NCBI RefSeq assembly: GCF_024320785.1
Contig: NZ_JANDBC010000003.1
Span: 186,001-250,000 of the forward strand
Direction of reading: 5' to 3'
Source: Gracilimonas sediminicola
Lineage (GTDB): Bacteria > Bacteroidota > Rhodothermia > Balneolales > Balneolaceae
Length of the DNA stretch: 64,000 nt
Shown here: piece after piece, positions 7,109-15,842 of the stretch
Numbering within the stretch: the first letter of the stretch is position 1
Layout: each line of letters starts with the position of its first letter
Translations under genes and position numbers: made by a program
Notes under the pieces: model-generated
Databases searched by the model: none
Seen by the model: the letters and a program-made list of their open reading frames with translations, nothing else
What the model was told of the DNA's origin: nothing

Positions 7109-9709
7109 TCATTTCTTAAACAATTTACTGTCAGGATTACCTCCTGACCTCAGGTAAGCAATTAAATCCCTTAGCTCATCTTCATTTAACGGGTTCAGTA
7201 AATTTGCCGGCATCTGAGAAATGCTCGATGGTTCGATAGATTGAACCTGATTCTTACTCACCGAAATTGCCGATTGGTCCGGGTCTCTCGGATATATTTT
7301 AAGAGTATCTGTTTCTTCCACAACCAGTCCAAGGATCAATTCTCCGCTCTTCAGCTTCACTTCTGAGCTGCTATATTGATCTGAAATAAGTGAATTTGGG
7401 TTGATAATATCTTCCAGTAAAACAGAAACAGACGATCTAAGGCCTATGGTGCTTAAATCCGGTCCAATATTTCCGCCATAGCCGTTAAATCGGTGACAGG
7501 AGGCACAACTGGTGGCAAAAAAAGCATTCCTGCCATTCTCGAAGTTCCGATCGGTGAGGTGATCGGATACAGCTACGATAGCTTCGTTTACCGTCCAGTC
7601 CCGCCCGGGGCCTTTTGGAGGTTGTACTTCAAAATCAGGTTCTGTTATTAAACTTACGCCCGTAATATCTGCTACGGCATCGTGCTCTTCTTCCGAGGCG
7701 TTGCTCAATGCATCATCTCTGATCTTCCTTAAATATCCGGTATAGCTTGAACCACCCATTTTTCCGGAAGCTTCATTGATGTAGGTGAAATATTCCCTTC
7801 GCTGCTCAGTGGTCCACCCGTTTTTAAGGTTTCGAAGCATAAACAGATATTCGATTTCCCGTACCGGCGGAGGATTCTGCTGCATTTTCTCAATGGTGCC
7901 GTCCGGATGATCAACAACGCCTAACCAGTTGGGTTTGGAATCTCGGGGCTTTGGGTTCTGTATTAAAGCCAGGGCTTTATCAATCACTCTTGAGTCTTCC
8001 AGGTAAACCAGCAAACGTATTAGCTCTGTATTGAGTCGGGTATCTTCAGAGGGCAGATGTTGCTGCAGTTTATCCGTTATTAACTCTTTTTGTGTTTCAC
8101 CCGGGTCTCCAAGACGCATGAAAACCAACGACAATGCCCGTAAGTATCCTAATTTCTGGTCTGGGCTGAAGGAGTCGAGGTTTGTTTCCATCAACGAGTT
8201 GATGGCGTCTTCTCTGTATATTTGAGAGTTAGATCTTGCCAAGGCAATCAACCCATTTATCTTAGCCCGGGGCTTATCTTCATTCAGAGCTTTGTTAGCC
8301 CATAAATTCACGGGTTGAGATTCTACCGCAACACGCGCTGCATAGCGTATAAACTGATCATCAGAATCAAGGTGAGGCCACGCTTCCTGAATAGCTTTAG
8401 GGTTTGTTTTACCATGAAATTGTTCCAGATTTTTACGAATCTGGCGAGCTTGTTTAGCCTCGGTATTATCAGGGTAGGGAGCAGGGTCCGTTGCTTCATC
8501 ACCGGTATAAACTAACCGGTATAATTTGGTGTCATTCGACCTTCCGCCAATGATGAAATACAATGCTCCATCTTTACCAATAACGGCATCGGTTAAAGGA
8601 AGTGCATTACCGGATAGAAATTCCTCTGCCTCGGCTTGATAAGTGGCACCATCAGGAGTGAGGTGGAAGGCGTATATAGTTCCGTACAACCAATCGAGTG
8701 CAAACAAAGCATGCTGGTATTTAGCCGGAAATTTTGCCCCTGTACCAAACAAAATTCCGGTGGGAGAACCTCGACCGGTATTTAATGTGGGGGGAAGGCT
8801 ATCTTCATAATACTCTTTCCATTTCCCGCTGCCGCTTCGCCAGCCATAGTCACTGCCACTTGTAACGTGAATAAGCCTCGTTGGGCGGTACCATGGCATG
8901 CCTAAATCCCATTCCATATCGGAATCAAACGTGAACAACTCGCCGTGGGGGTTTACGGCTGCATCATAAGGATTCCTATATCCGATACTGAACATTTCCC
9001 ATTGAGAAGCATCAGGGTTAATTTTAGCTATGTAGCCACCGGGCGCATAAATACCGCGGGCATTTCCTCTGATATCCCACATCCGCGGAAGCAATAAATC
9101 CTCATCCCATTTCTGCAAACGGCTGGAGCTTAATTCGGGCTCCGGCGTGTAATTCCCGTTGATCACGTATAAGTCATTATCTGTAGCGGTATTAATAACG
9201 CTGTGGTTTCCATGCTCAGCCAGTTTGGCCGGTCCACCAAGAAATTCCAGCACATCAAACTGATCATCACCACGTTCATTACTCATTTTGAATATACCTT
9301 TGCCGCCAACATTGGCGTACAAGTCCTGATTCTTCCAGGCAAAGCCATTTACCCCCGACAGGGGAATGGTAACCTCTTCAATTTCAACCTCAGGATTCCC
9401 CTCCGTCTCATTTATGGTAACCCGGTACATACCTTTATTACTTTGATCGGAAGCTATCAAACGGCCCTGGCTATCAACGGTGAGGGCAATCCAGGTGCCA
9501 TAGCTGCCTCTTGGAACTTCATACAGCAGCTGTGCTTCGAAGCCGGGTAATGTTTGAATATCAGAACTGGCCAGGTCTTGTTGGTTTACCTCCGGCTGAG
9601 CCTGTTCAGTTTGCTGATCTGAGGATGAAGTGCAGCCTGTAACAAATAAAAGTGCGGTTGAAATGATCGTGAGGTAAAAACTGCGATTTCGTTGGTTAAT
9701 GATATGCAT
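7109..9709 (-). CDS. Membrane-bound dehydrogenase-like lipoprotein with C-terminal haem c domain
   Basis: 866 residues. A lipobox FVTGC puts the lipid-modified cysteine at 26. Residues of about 50-410 form an NHL/sorbosone-dehydrogenase-like beta-propeller (HGELFTFDSDMEWDLG, LIHVTSGSDYGWRSG), of the kind called a putative membrane-bound dehydrogenase domain. A helical, HEAT-like middle follows to about 690. The C-terminus is a cytochrome c domain with CASCH at 735-739 and a likely Met ligand in SQMP (833). The probable role is oxidation of a sugar or polyol at the envelope with electrons passed to the haem; the substrate is unknown. It is the last gene of a minus-strand lipoprotein cluster. 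Confidence 0.85.
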   Translation of the reverse strand: MHIINQRNRSFYLTIISTALLFVTGCTSSSDQQTEQAQPEVNQQDLASSDIQTLPGFEAQLLYEVPRGSYGTWIALTVDSQGRLIASDQSNKGMYRVTINETEGNPEVEIEEVTIPLSGVNGFAWKNQDLYANVGGKGIFKMSNERGDDQFDVLEFLGGPAKLAEHGNHSVINTATDNDLYVINGNYTPEPELSSSRLQKWDEDLLLPRMWDIRGNARGIYAPGGYIAKINPDASQWEMFSIGYRNPYDAAVNPHGELFTFDSDMEWDLGMPWYRPTRLIHVTSGSDYGWRSGSGKWKEYYEDSLPPTLNTGRGSPTGILFGTGAKFPAKYQHALFALDWLYGTIYAFHLTPDGATYQAEAEEFLSGNALPLTDAVIGKDGALYFIIGGRSNDTKLYRLVYTGDEATDPAPYPDNTEAKQARQIRKNLEQFHGKTNPKAIQEAWPHLDSDDQFIRYAARVAVESQPVNLWANKALNEDKPRAKINGLIALARSNSQIYREDAINSLMETNLDSFSPDQKLGYLRALSLVFMRLGDPGETQKELITDKLQQHLPSEDTRLNTELIRLLVYLEDSRVIDKALALIQNPKPRDSKPNWLGVVDHPDGTIEKMQQNPPPVREIEYLFMLRNLKNGWTTEQRREYFTYINEASGKMGGSSYTGYLRKIRDDALSNASEEEHDAVADITGVSLITEPDFEVQPPKGPGRDWTVNEAIVAVSDHLTDRNFENGRNAFFATSCASCHRFNGYGGNIGPDLSTIGLRSSVSVLLEDIINPNSLISDQYSSSEVKLKSGELILGLVVEETDTLKIYPRDPDQSAISVSKNQVQSIEPSSISQMPANLLNPLNEDELRDLIAYLRSGGNPDSKLFKK

Positions 9710-9769
9710 GCAGAGTTAATAAAAGGGTAAAATTCTTGATGATTTACTTAGCTAAAGTACTAATAGTGC

Positions 9770-10486
9770 TTATAATTTCTTCAATTGGATATCCCGGAAC
9801 TCAACTTTCATTGGAGGTCCCAGGTGAAGCTGAAACCCTAACTTGTTGCCGACAGACTTTGATGCTCCATCATCCATCAGGATAGTCATAATCTGACCGT
9901 TTATTAGATGAATAATGGAATTCCCCCGGGCTATGATATGATATTGGTTCCAGGCGTTTTCAGTGGTATCAATTTTTGATATCAATGATTCCTGCGCTCC
10001 GGTTCTTGCTAAAATTTCAGAAGAAGTACTGTTCATTAGGAGCACAATTTCTCCACGCTTTGCTAAGGTAGCTCGGCCTCTTTCTTCATGCACGTTCCCG
10101 GTATATTTATGTGAACCATCAAAGTCAGCCTGATAACCACGAAGCATAAATTCTTTTCCTTCCATGGGTTCGCTTCGGTAGTTAATTCCACTGTTTCCTT
10201 TTTGTGAAATCCTGAAGTCCACCTTTAGCTCAAAGTCATGACCGGTGTTACCTTCCCAAATAAAAAAAGTATTCTCAATCAGGATATTATCAGGGGTGAT
10301 CTCACCAATTAAGACTCCCTCCTCAAACCGCCAATATCCATCCTTTCCACTCCATTGGTTGAGTGTGCTGTCGGTTAAGATGGTCTGGAAACTATTATCT
10401 GCATTGGGAGTGGGAGATTTTGATGGTTCACAACCGGTAAGCATCAGTAGAATAACGACAGGAAGTATGGTAGCTTTCAGATTCAT
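9770..10486 (-). CDS. DUF1080 (3-keto-disaccharide hydrolase-like) lipoprotein
   Basis: 238 residues with lipobox MLTGC (C19). The body matches the DUF1080/LamG-like fold: LNQWSGKDGYWRFEEGVLIG near the start, FELKVDFRISQKGNSGINYRS in the middle, and a closing VEFRDIQLKKL. Members of this family cleave 3-keto-glycosides or bind glycans at the cell surface. A gap of 60 bases separates it from the dehydrogenase gene downstream and 17 bases from the propeller lipoprotein upstream, consistent with one transcript. A DUF1080 protein beside an oxidising enzyme fits a pathway in which a sugar is first 3-oxidised and then cleaved; this is inference. Confidence 0.82.
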   Translation of the reverse strand: MNLKATILPVVILLMLTGCEPSKSPTPNADNSFQTILTDSTLNQWSGKDGYWRFEEGVLIGEITPDNILIENTFFIWEGNTGHDFELKVDFRISQKGNSGINYRSEPMEGKEFMLRGYQADFDGSHKYTGNVHEERGRATLAKRGEIVLLMNSTSSEILARTGAQESLISKIDTTENAWNQYHIIARGNSIIHLINGQIMTILMDDGASKSVGNKLGFQLHLGPPMKVEFRDIQLKKL

Positions 10487-10503
10487 AGAATGGGTAACGA
10501 TGG

Positions 10504-11694
10504 TTATTTCAATTCAAACATTCGGATTCTTTTTTGTTCTTCAGAAACATCGGTAAAAGCTATAAGAATACCACGATCTGATGTAGTTATCTGTGGAAAT
10601 CCTGTACTTCTTTTTCCTGAGATATTTGGAATGGAATATTGTTTCAATGGTTCTCCGTTCAGGGAATAAGAGGCGAGGTTTAGCTGTCCGGAATCATCAA
10701 CTGAAGAAAGCCAGCTAACCCAGATTTTGTCATCATTCATTAAGATATCCGTTCTTCCTATAGCGTCCTGGTCATCAACGGAAATCACGGCATCATAAGT
10801 TATTCCATAATCATTGGAAATGCCGAGTTGTACTTTTGCCTGTCCATTTGCACCTGTGAACCAACTTGTGGCAACGATTCTATTTTGAGCATCGATAGCG
10901 GGCCCGTTAACGGGACAAGCGGCTATTTCCCAATTATCTTTGTACACAACCTTGGGTTCGCTCCAGCTTCCATCCCTGAAAACAGAGGAGTAAATATCAC
11001 GAACTTCATCTTCCGTTCGGTTACGGTAGTTCACAATAAACCCGCTCTCCGTTTTAGCTAAGGAGGTGTTGCAACAATCACATACAGAATCATCAATGAG
11101 GAATTTCTCTATGATTTGACCCTTTCTGTCAATAATGGCTCCACGTAGGGTCATGGCCTTGCTGAGATCTGCATATTCATGATGATCTCGTCCGGCAGTT
11201 TTGCGGCCATCTAACCATACCGCCATGAAGGTGGAATCAGAAGCAGGAAGCATGCTCAGGAAACCGTGCTCGGTTGCAGTTTCATCCTGGTGAGGGATGA
11301 TTTTATCCGTCCATTCACTATTGTAAGCAGAGATGTTAACATCGTAGGCATACGTTCCACCGGGTTTTTTATTAAGCCAGTGAGCTGCCATCGGTTGTCC
11401 ATCTTTTCCAATAATGGAAGGATAATCTGCCCAGTTTAGAAACCAGGTAGAATCAGCTGAAATAACAGAAGCCTCAGACCAGGTACTGTTCACTAATGTG
11501 GCGTATTTTAACTCAGCAAGTTGTTCTTTTTCTTCAACCCAGCTCATAAAAACGGTGCCGGTATTATCAGTGTATAAAGAGGGAAGGGAGCTGTTATCTC
11601 CGGCTACAGACGGTATTTCCTGAAGTTGTACGTCAGCTTTTTTGGAGCAACTGTTTGTCAGTAAAAGAACGCTAAGAAGGATCGGTAATCTCAT
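10504..11694 (-). CDS. Sialidase-like beta-propeller lipoprotein
   Basis: 396 residues with a signal peptide and likely lipid cysteine at 16 (LTNSC). The body is made of repeated BNR-like strands (SWVEEKEQLAELKYA, AVWLDGRK, QLGISNDYGITYD) typical of the sialidase/neuraminidase propeller superfamily. I cannot identify the Arg triad and Asp box set needed to call it a true sialidase, so substrate binding or an unrelated hydrolase is equally possible. An unusual CDCC cluster at 205-208 could bind metal or form disulfides. It overlaps the upstream membrane-protein gene by 23 bases. Confidence 0.65.
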   Translation of the reverse strand: MRLPILLSVLLLTNSCSKKADVQLQEIPSVAGDNSSLPSLYTDNTGTVFMSWVEEKEQLAELKYATLVNSTWSEASVISADSTWFLNWADYPSIIGKDGQPMAAHWLNKKPGGTYAYDVNISAYNSEWTDKIIPHQDETATEHGFLSMLPASDSTFMAVWLDGRKTAGRDHHEYADLSKAMTLRGAIIDRKGQIIEKFLIDDSVCDCCNTSLAKTESGFIVNYRNRTEDEVRDIYSSVFRDGSWSEPKVVYKDNWEIAACPVNGPAIDAQNRIVATSWFTGANGQAKVQLGISNDYGITYDAVISVDDQDAIGRTDILMNDDKIWVSWLSSVDDSGQLNLASYSLNGEPLKQYSIPNISGKRSTGFPQITTSDRGILIAFTDVSEEQKRIRMFELK

Positions 11695-12070
11695 TCTGTT
11701 TTGTATATAATTGATAGGCTAAGAATATACCTAATACATGCAGTAGTATAACAATTCCAAAATACCATAATGGTTCGGATTGATAAGAATTATAAAATTC
11801 CATGGCTCTCCACCCAATCAAAATAACGCCAAAAATCAGAGCATTACGAAGGGTGTTTTTATTGATTACCGTGAGGACAAGCATAGAAACAAGCCAGGTA
11901 CTTGTAATCACAGAAAGCAAAATCACTACAATCCAAACGGTGGATGGCAAGTGGGAAATACCATAAAATTGGAAATCTATGCGATGATAAAAGGTGATGA
12001 TAAGCCGGGCAAACCCTTCAAAAAAGAGGAATCCGGCAAATCCTGATGTAATGGCCAAAAAAGATTTCAT
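11672..12070 (-). CDS. Small multi-pass membrane protein, function unknown
   Basis: From the ATG at 12070 the product is 132 residues with four predicted membrane helices (about residues 3-22, 40-65, 72-90, 97-118) and a polar tail. The frame is open further to 12154, but the extra residues are not membrane-like and lie toward the tandem repeat, so I prefer the internal start. Not recognised as a known family. It overlaps the propeller lipoprotein gene by 23 bases and probably heads that operon. Confidence 0.6.
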   Translation of the reverse strand: MKSFLAITSGFAGFLFFEGFARLIITFYHRIDFQFYGISHLPSTVWIVVILLSVITSTWLVSMLVLTVINKNTLRNALIFGVILIGWRAMEFYNSYQSEPLWYFGIVILLHVLGIFLAYQLYTKQNEITDPS

Positions 12071-12151
12071 GAACGGTTTTTTGCTGTGGATTGTATGGAC
12101 TTCCAAGTCATTAACCAAACTTTTTACGTGACAACCACCAGTACTAAGGAC

Positions 12152-12200
12152 CAACGACCAACGACTAACGACTAACGACTAACGACTAACGACTAACGAC
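12152..12200. repeat. 7-bp tandem repeat, seven units
   Basis: Two CAACGAC units followed by five perfect TAACGAC units end 13 bases before the nei start codon, in the gap between two divergent genes. Units of 7 bases in a promoter or leader can change length by slippage and alter spacing; no coding frame runs through it. Confidence 0.92.
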
Positions 12201-12213
12201 TAAAAACGAAATC

Positions 12214-13041
12214 ATGCCAGAAGGACCGGAAATTTGGAGAGCAGCAGATAAAATCAGTGAAGCCATTGCAGGTAAGGAAATCGAAGAGGTGTTTTTTGCT
12301 TTTGAAGAGCTTAAACCATTTGAGCCAAAGCTGCAGGGCTTAAGAGTAGATTCCATCACCCCAAGAGGAAAAGCCATTGTTACTTCTTTTGAGAACAACC
12401 TGAATCTATATTCTCACAATCAGCTATATGGAAAGTGGATGATTGGGAAAGATGGGAGTGAGCCCGATACCAACCGGTCGCTGAGAGTAGCGATTCATAC
12501 TGCTGATTCATCGGCCTTTTTATACTCTGCCTCCGAAATTGAAATGATTGAGGATGAAGAAGTGGAGGCCCATCCCTATATAAAGAAACTTGGTCCGGAT
12601 GTGGTGCACCCTGAAACTACGTATGATGAAGTATTGCAGCGGTACCAAAGCAGTTCGTTTAAGAACCGTAAACTATCAACGTTGCTATTAGATCAGGGTT
12701 TCTTAAGCGGTCTTGGAAATTATTTGAGAAGCGAAATCTTATTTTGTTCACGCGTTGATCCGCAATTTAGAGCCAGAGATTGTAGTGAAGATCAAATAGA
12801 AGCATTGGCAAAACATTCACTGGAACTTTCGCGCAGATCCTACAAAACCGGCGGACTCACAACCCCCGATGATTTGGTGAAGGCGCTGAAAGAGGAGGGA
12901 GCTTCCCGAAAGCAATACCGGCACTATGCGTATGGAAGAGCAGGAAAACCATGCTATAAATGCGGCAAGGAAATACAGGTTGTGGAGACCGGCGGTCGAA
13001 AGATTTATTATTGTGAAACAGAACAGAAAGACTTGAATTAA
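12214..13041 (+). CDS. nei: Endonuclease VIII-like DNA glycosylase/AP lyase (Fpg/Nei family)
   Basis: Removes oxidised pyrimidines and nicks the abasic site. The N-terminal MPEGPE gives the catalytic Pro/Glu pair, RGKAIVT supplies K53, HNQLYGKW matches Nei rather than Fpg, and LDQGFLSGLGNYLRSEIL is the helix-two-turn-helix. The C-terminal zinc finger has C247, C250 and C267, but the fourth position reads E270 in CETEQ where Nei has CxxCQ. Length (275) is normal, so only the finger is altered. The start codon sits just after the tandem repeat. Followed 73 bases later by the DUF4920 gene. Confidence 0.9.
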   Translation: MPEGPEIWRAADKISEAIAGKEIEEVFFAFEELKPFEPKLQGLRVDSITPRGKAIVTSFENNLNLYSHNQLYGKWMIGKDGSEPDTNRSLRVAIHTADSSAFLYSASEIEMIEDEEVEAHPYIKKLGPDVVHPETTYDEVLQRYQSSSFKNRKLSTLLLDQGFLSGLGNYLRSEILFCSRVDPQFRARDCSEDQIEALAKHSLELSRRSYKTGGLTTPDDLVKALKEEGASRKQYRHYAYGRAGKPCYKCGKEIQVVETGGRKIYYCETEQKDLN

Positions 13042-13114
13042 ATAGATGTTCCGTGTGCAATATTGGTGCTAAACTTTGTATGTTTGGGCTCCTTAAAAAC
13101 CAAAGAAAGTGAAA

Positions 13115-13606
13115 ATGAAAAAGATATTTGCACCTGTAATTTTGATGTTACTGTCCACTTCGCTGCTTGCCCAGGATGCAGAGGTAATCCGACTTTCTGA
13201 GCCGGTTCAGGAAACAGAAACATATGAAGTATTTGGTTCGGAAATAGAACAATGGAATGAGGCAACATCGCTTGTTTCGCTAATTGAATCTGAAAAAGAA
13301 CTATCGGGAAAGGAAGTAACGATAGAAACAGAAGTTGCTAAAGTTTGCCAAAAGAAAGGCTGCTTTTTTGTGGCTAATCAGGACGGTTACTCTGCGCGGA
13401 TCACCTTTAAGGATTATGGATTTTTCATTCCTACAGATTCTCAGGGCAAAACCGTTACGTTAGTAGGCACTTTTACCGTCAAAGAGCTTTCTGAAGAACA
13501 GGCTAAGCACTATGCTGAAGATGCAGGAGAAGATGCGGAGGCTATCAAAGGCCCTCAAAAAGAGTATTCTATTGTAGCTACATCCGTCATGATTCCTAAA
13601 TCATAA
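13115..13606 (+). CDS. DUF4920 exported protein
   Basis: 163 residues with a signal peptide cut after LLAQ. The mature part has EVAKVCQKKGCFF, the conserved C-(x)4-C block of DUF4920, and a beta-rich OB-like pattern (VTLVGTFTVKELS) to the end. The function of the family is not established; members occur widely in Bacteroidota. A GTG two codons upstream is possible, but the ATG at 13115 gives the better signal peptide. The next gene starts 27 bases later. Confidence 0.75.
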   Translation: MKKIFAPVILMLLSTSLLAQDAEVIRLSEPVQETETYEVFGSEIEQWNEATSLVSLIESEKELSGKEVTIETEVAKVCQKKGCFFVANQDGYSARITFKDYGFFIPTDSQGKTVTLVGTFTVKELSEEQAKHYAEDAGEDAEAIKGPQKEYSIVATSVMIPKS

Positions 13607-13633
13607 CATTAATTTTAGATATTTAAACTATTC

Positions 13634-14125
13634 ATGCCAGAGAACGATTTTTTACAAGCTGAAGCGACTATTCATTCAACCAAGCAATTGATGGAATCTC
13701 CGGAAGTGGAGGCCATTGCCAAGAAAGTTATTGAAAAGCATAAACTCGAATTTGGCCCCGCTGAAATCGGCTATTTTCTTGTTTACCCGAATCTTTCCAA
13801 ACAGCGGGCGGCCAAGTGCATGAAAGCCAGCCGCGAAGTAAAACATTATTCCGGCAATGACTACCTGATAGAAATATCCGGGGAGTTGTGGGATATGCTC
13901 GATAATGAAACGAAGGAGATGATGCTCTACCACGAGCTTCTTCATGTAGACCCGACTTTTAAGTCTAAGACTCAGGAGTGGAAAATGACCATCCGTAAGC
14001 CGGATTTTGCAGACTTCTACACCATCAATGATAAATTCGGGAACGAGTGGTATAAGACCATTCAGGCCACAGCTTCTTCTCTATACGATCTGGATCCACG
14101 CCAGGAGAGCAAAGTAAAATTGTAA
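13634..14125 (+). CDS. Putative zinc metallopeptidase with HELLH motif
   Basis: 163 residues. The only diagnostic block is YHELLHVDP, an HExxH zinc motif (H100, E101, H104), after an amphipathic helix ETKEMML. YLIEISGELWDML before it and a conserved-looking acidic stretch after it resemble small putative metallopeptidases described from phages and bacteria. No signal peptide, so cytoplasmic. The third metal ligand is not identified with confidence. It converges with the SUI1 gene over a palindrome. Confidence 0.6.
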   Translation: MPENDFLQAEATIHSTKQLMESPEVEAIAKKVIEKHKLEFGPAEIGYFLVYPNLSKQRAAKCMKASREVKHYSGNDYLIEISGELWDMLDNETKEMMLYHELLHVDPTFKSKTQEWKMTIRKPDFADFYTINDKFGNEWYKTIQATASSLYDLDPRQESKVKL

Positions 14126-14133
14126 GGGGGTAA

Positions 14134-14204
14134 TAGGTTTTAGGCGATAGGCTTTAGGTGTTAGGAATGAGCCTAACACCTAACACCTTGCCACTAAAAC
14201 CTAT
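14134..14204. repeat. 71-bp palindromic element between convergent genes
   Basis: Outer arms ATAGGTTTTAG / CTAAAACCTAT are perfect complements, and an inner stem GTGTTAGG (14158-14165) / CCTAACAC (14172-14179) is also perfect around AATGAG. There is no T-run. The right arm overlaps the stop codon of the minus-strand SUI1 gene. It may stop both convergent transcripts or be a palindromic repeat. Confidence 0.8.
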
Positions 14205-14425
14205 CTCACCTCGTAGCCTTCTTTTTCCAGGATTTTTTTGATTCGATCGACATGATCTCCCTGGATTTCAATGGTCTTGCCCTTTATAGTACCACCGGTG
14301 CCCAGCTGGGTTTTTAATTTCTTCTCTAAATCTTCGATTACCTGAGGGTTATGCGTGATTCCTCGAATAACGGAAACCTGCTTTCCTCTTCGTCCGGCCG
14401 TTTCCATTTTTACACTAACTTTCAT
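14201..14425 (-). CDS. SUI1/eIF1-like translation factor (YciH family)
   Basis: 74 residues that match the SUI1 core: GRRGKQVSVIRGI, then KKLKTQLGTGGTIKG and IEIQGDHVDRIKKIL, ending EGYEVR. In E. coli the homologue YciH inhibits or proofreads initiation and is tied to stress. The bacterial role is only partly known. It is the last of three close minus-strand genes: 1 base separates it from the MATE gene. Confidence 0.9.
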   Translation of the reverse strand: MKVSVKMETAGRRGKQVSVIRGITHNPQVIEDLEKKLKTQLGTGGTIKGKTIEIQGDHVDRIKKILEKEGYEVR

Positions 14426-14426
14426 T

Positions 14427-15839
14427 CTATACTTTGGTTTTTTTCCAATTTCCGCGTCGGAACAATATAAAGCCTATTACGCCCAATAGTGATTCCGCAA
14501 CTACTATAGAGTAAAAAACGCCTTCTTCGTTCCATTCAAGCGTTATAGCGAGGAAGTAAGCAAGCGGGATTTCGATAAGCCAGAAGCAAATAAGGTTGAT
14601 GAGCGTGGGAGTTTTGGTATCACCGGCACCGTTAAAGGCCTGAATAATCACCATCCCGAAAGCATACGCCAGATATCCATAACTCATAATACGCAGGCAT
14701 TTTGAACCAACGGCAATAATGGCGGCATCATCAGTGAAAATGCTCACCAGGTTTTCGGAAAATATCAGGAAGCAAACCCCGACCAAGCTCAAAAATATCA
14801 TATTGATGATAGCCGATATCCAGGTTGATTTCTCTGCTCTTTCGGGTTGATTCGCTCCCAGATTTTGTCCCACAAGGGTTGCTGCTGCGTTACTCATGCC
14901 CCAGGAAGGCAGGATAGAAAATATTAGTATACGAATGGCAATGGTATATCCGGCCAAAGCAATACTTCCAAATTCAGCAATGATTCGCACCAGGCCAACC
15001 CAACTGGCGGTGGCAATCAAGAACTGCCCTATACCGCCAATTGAAACGCGAATCATCCTTTTAAGGATTTCTGTTTGGATGGAGATATGCCTTCTTAGGA
15101 TGATAATTCGTCCTTTGCCATCAAAGAGGCGATAGAACTGGTAACATACACCTATTCCTCGTCCTATGGTTGTTGCTACAGCAGCACCGGCTATTCCCAG
15201 TTCCGGAAAAGGGCCATACCCAAAAATTAGCAGTGGGTCTAATACAATATTGATTCCATTGGCAATCCAAAGCACTCTCATTGCTATGGCGGCATCACCG
15301 GCTCCACGGAAAATAGAGTTGATCACAAACAGGAACATAATCACCAAGTTTCCACCTAACATAATGGCTGTGTAGGATGAAAGGTGGGTGGCTATATTCT
15401 CATTCGCTCCCATGAGCTGCAAAATTTCTTCAGCATAGAATATCCCTGTTAAGGAAATGGGAGCAGAAATAATCAGGCAAACAAAAATAGCCTGAACGGC
15501 TGATTTTGCAGCATCATCTTTATTCTTTTCACCAATTCGGCGGGATATGATAGCGGTGGTAGCCATGCTGAAGCCAATGGCGATGGCATACACAAGGGTG
15601 AGAACAGATTCGGTGATGCCAACGGCTGCGACAGCATCTGCGCCAAGCTTGGAGACAAAGAAAATATCGACAACGGCGAAAATGGATTCCATCATCATCT
15701 CCAGCACCATGGGGATGGACAGAATTAATATAGCTCTGCTAATATTCCCTTTAGTAAAGTCGAGCTCGGTTCCAGCCAGAGAGGCTTTTATGTCAACCCA
15801 TATTGAATTTGGGGAAGTTTCTGGCTGTATTTCGGACAT
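14427..15839 (-). CDS. MATE family efflux transporter
   Basis: 470 residues with about 12 membrane helices in two similar halves, as in MATE/NorM pumps that export drugs or organic cations in exchange for Na+ or H+. Recognisable blocks are LSIPMVLEMMMESIFAVVD near residue 34, IFRGAGDAAIAM near 185 and AFNGAGDTKTPTLIN near 405, the paired GAGDT-type signatures of the family. A cytoplasmic N-terminus of about 28 residues precedes helix 1. Substrate unknown. Confidence 0.9.
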   Translation of the reverse strand: MSEIQPETSPNSIWVDIKASLAGTELDFTKGNISRAILILSIPMVLEMMMESIFAVVDIFFVSKLGADAVAAVGITESVLTLVYAIAIGFSMATTAIISRRIGEKNKDDAAKSAVQAIFVCLIISAPISLTGIFYAEEILQLMGANENIATHLSSYTAIMLGGNLVIMFLFVINSIFRGAGDAAIAMRVLWIANGINIVLDPLLIFGYGPFPELGIAGAAVATTIGRGIGVCYQFYRLFDGKGRIIILRRHISIQTEILKRMIRVSIGGIGQFLIATASWVGLVRIIAEFGSIALAGYTIAIRILIFSILPSWGMSNAAATLVGQNLGANQPERAEKSTWISAIINMIFLSLVGVCFLIFSENLVSIFTDDAAIIAVGSKCLRIMSYGYLAYAFGMVIIQAFNGAGDTKTPTLINLICFWLIEIPLAYFLAITLEWNEEGVFYSIVVAESLLGVIGFILFRRGNWKKTKV

Positions 15840-15842
15840 AGA

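Noticed and set aside
12152..12200. Iteron-type origin before nei
   Set aside because: The units are only 7 bp, contiguous, without DnaA boxes or a replication gene beside them.
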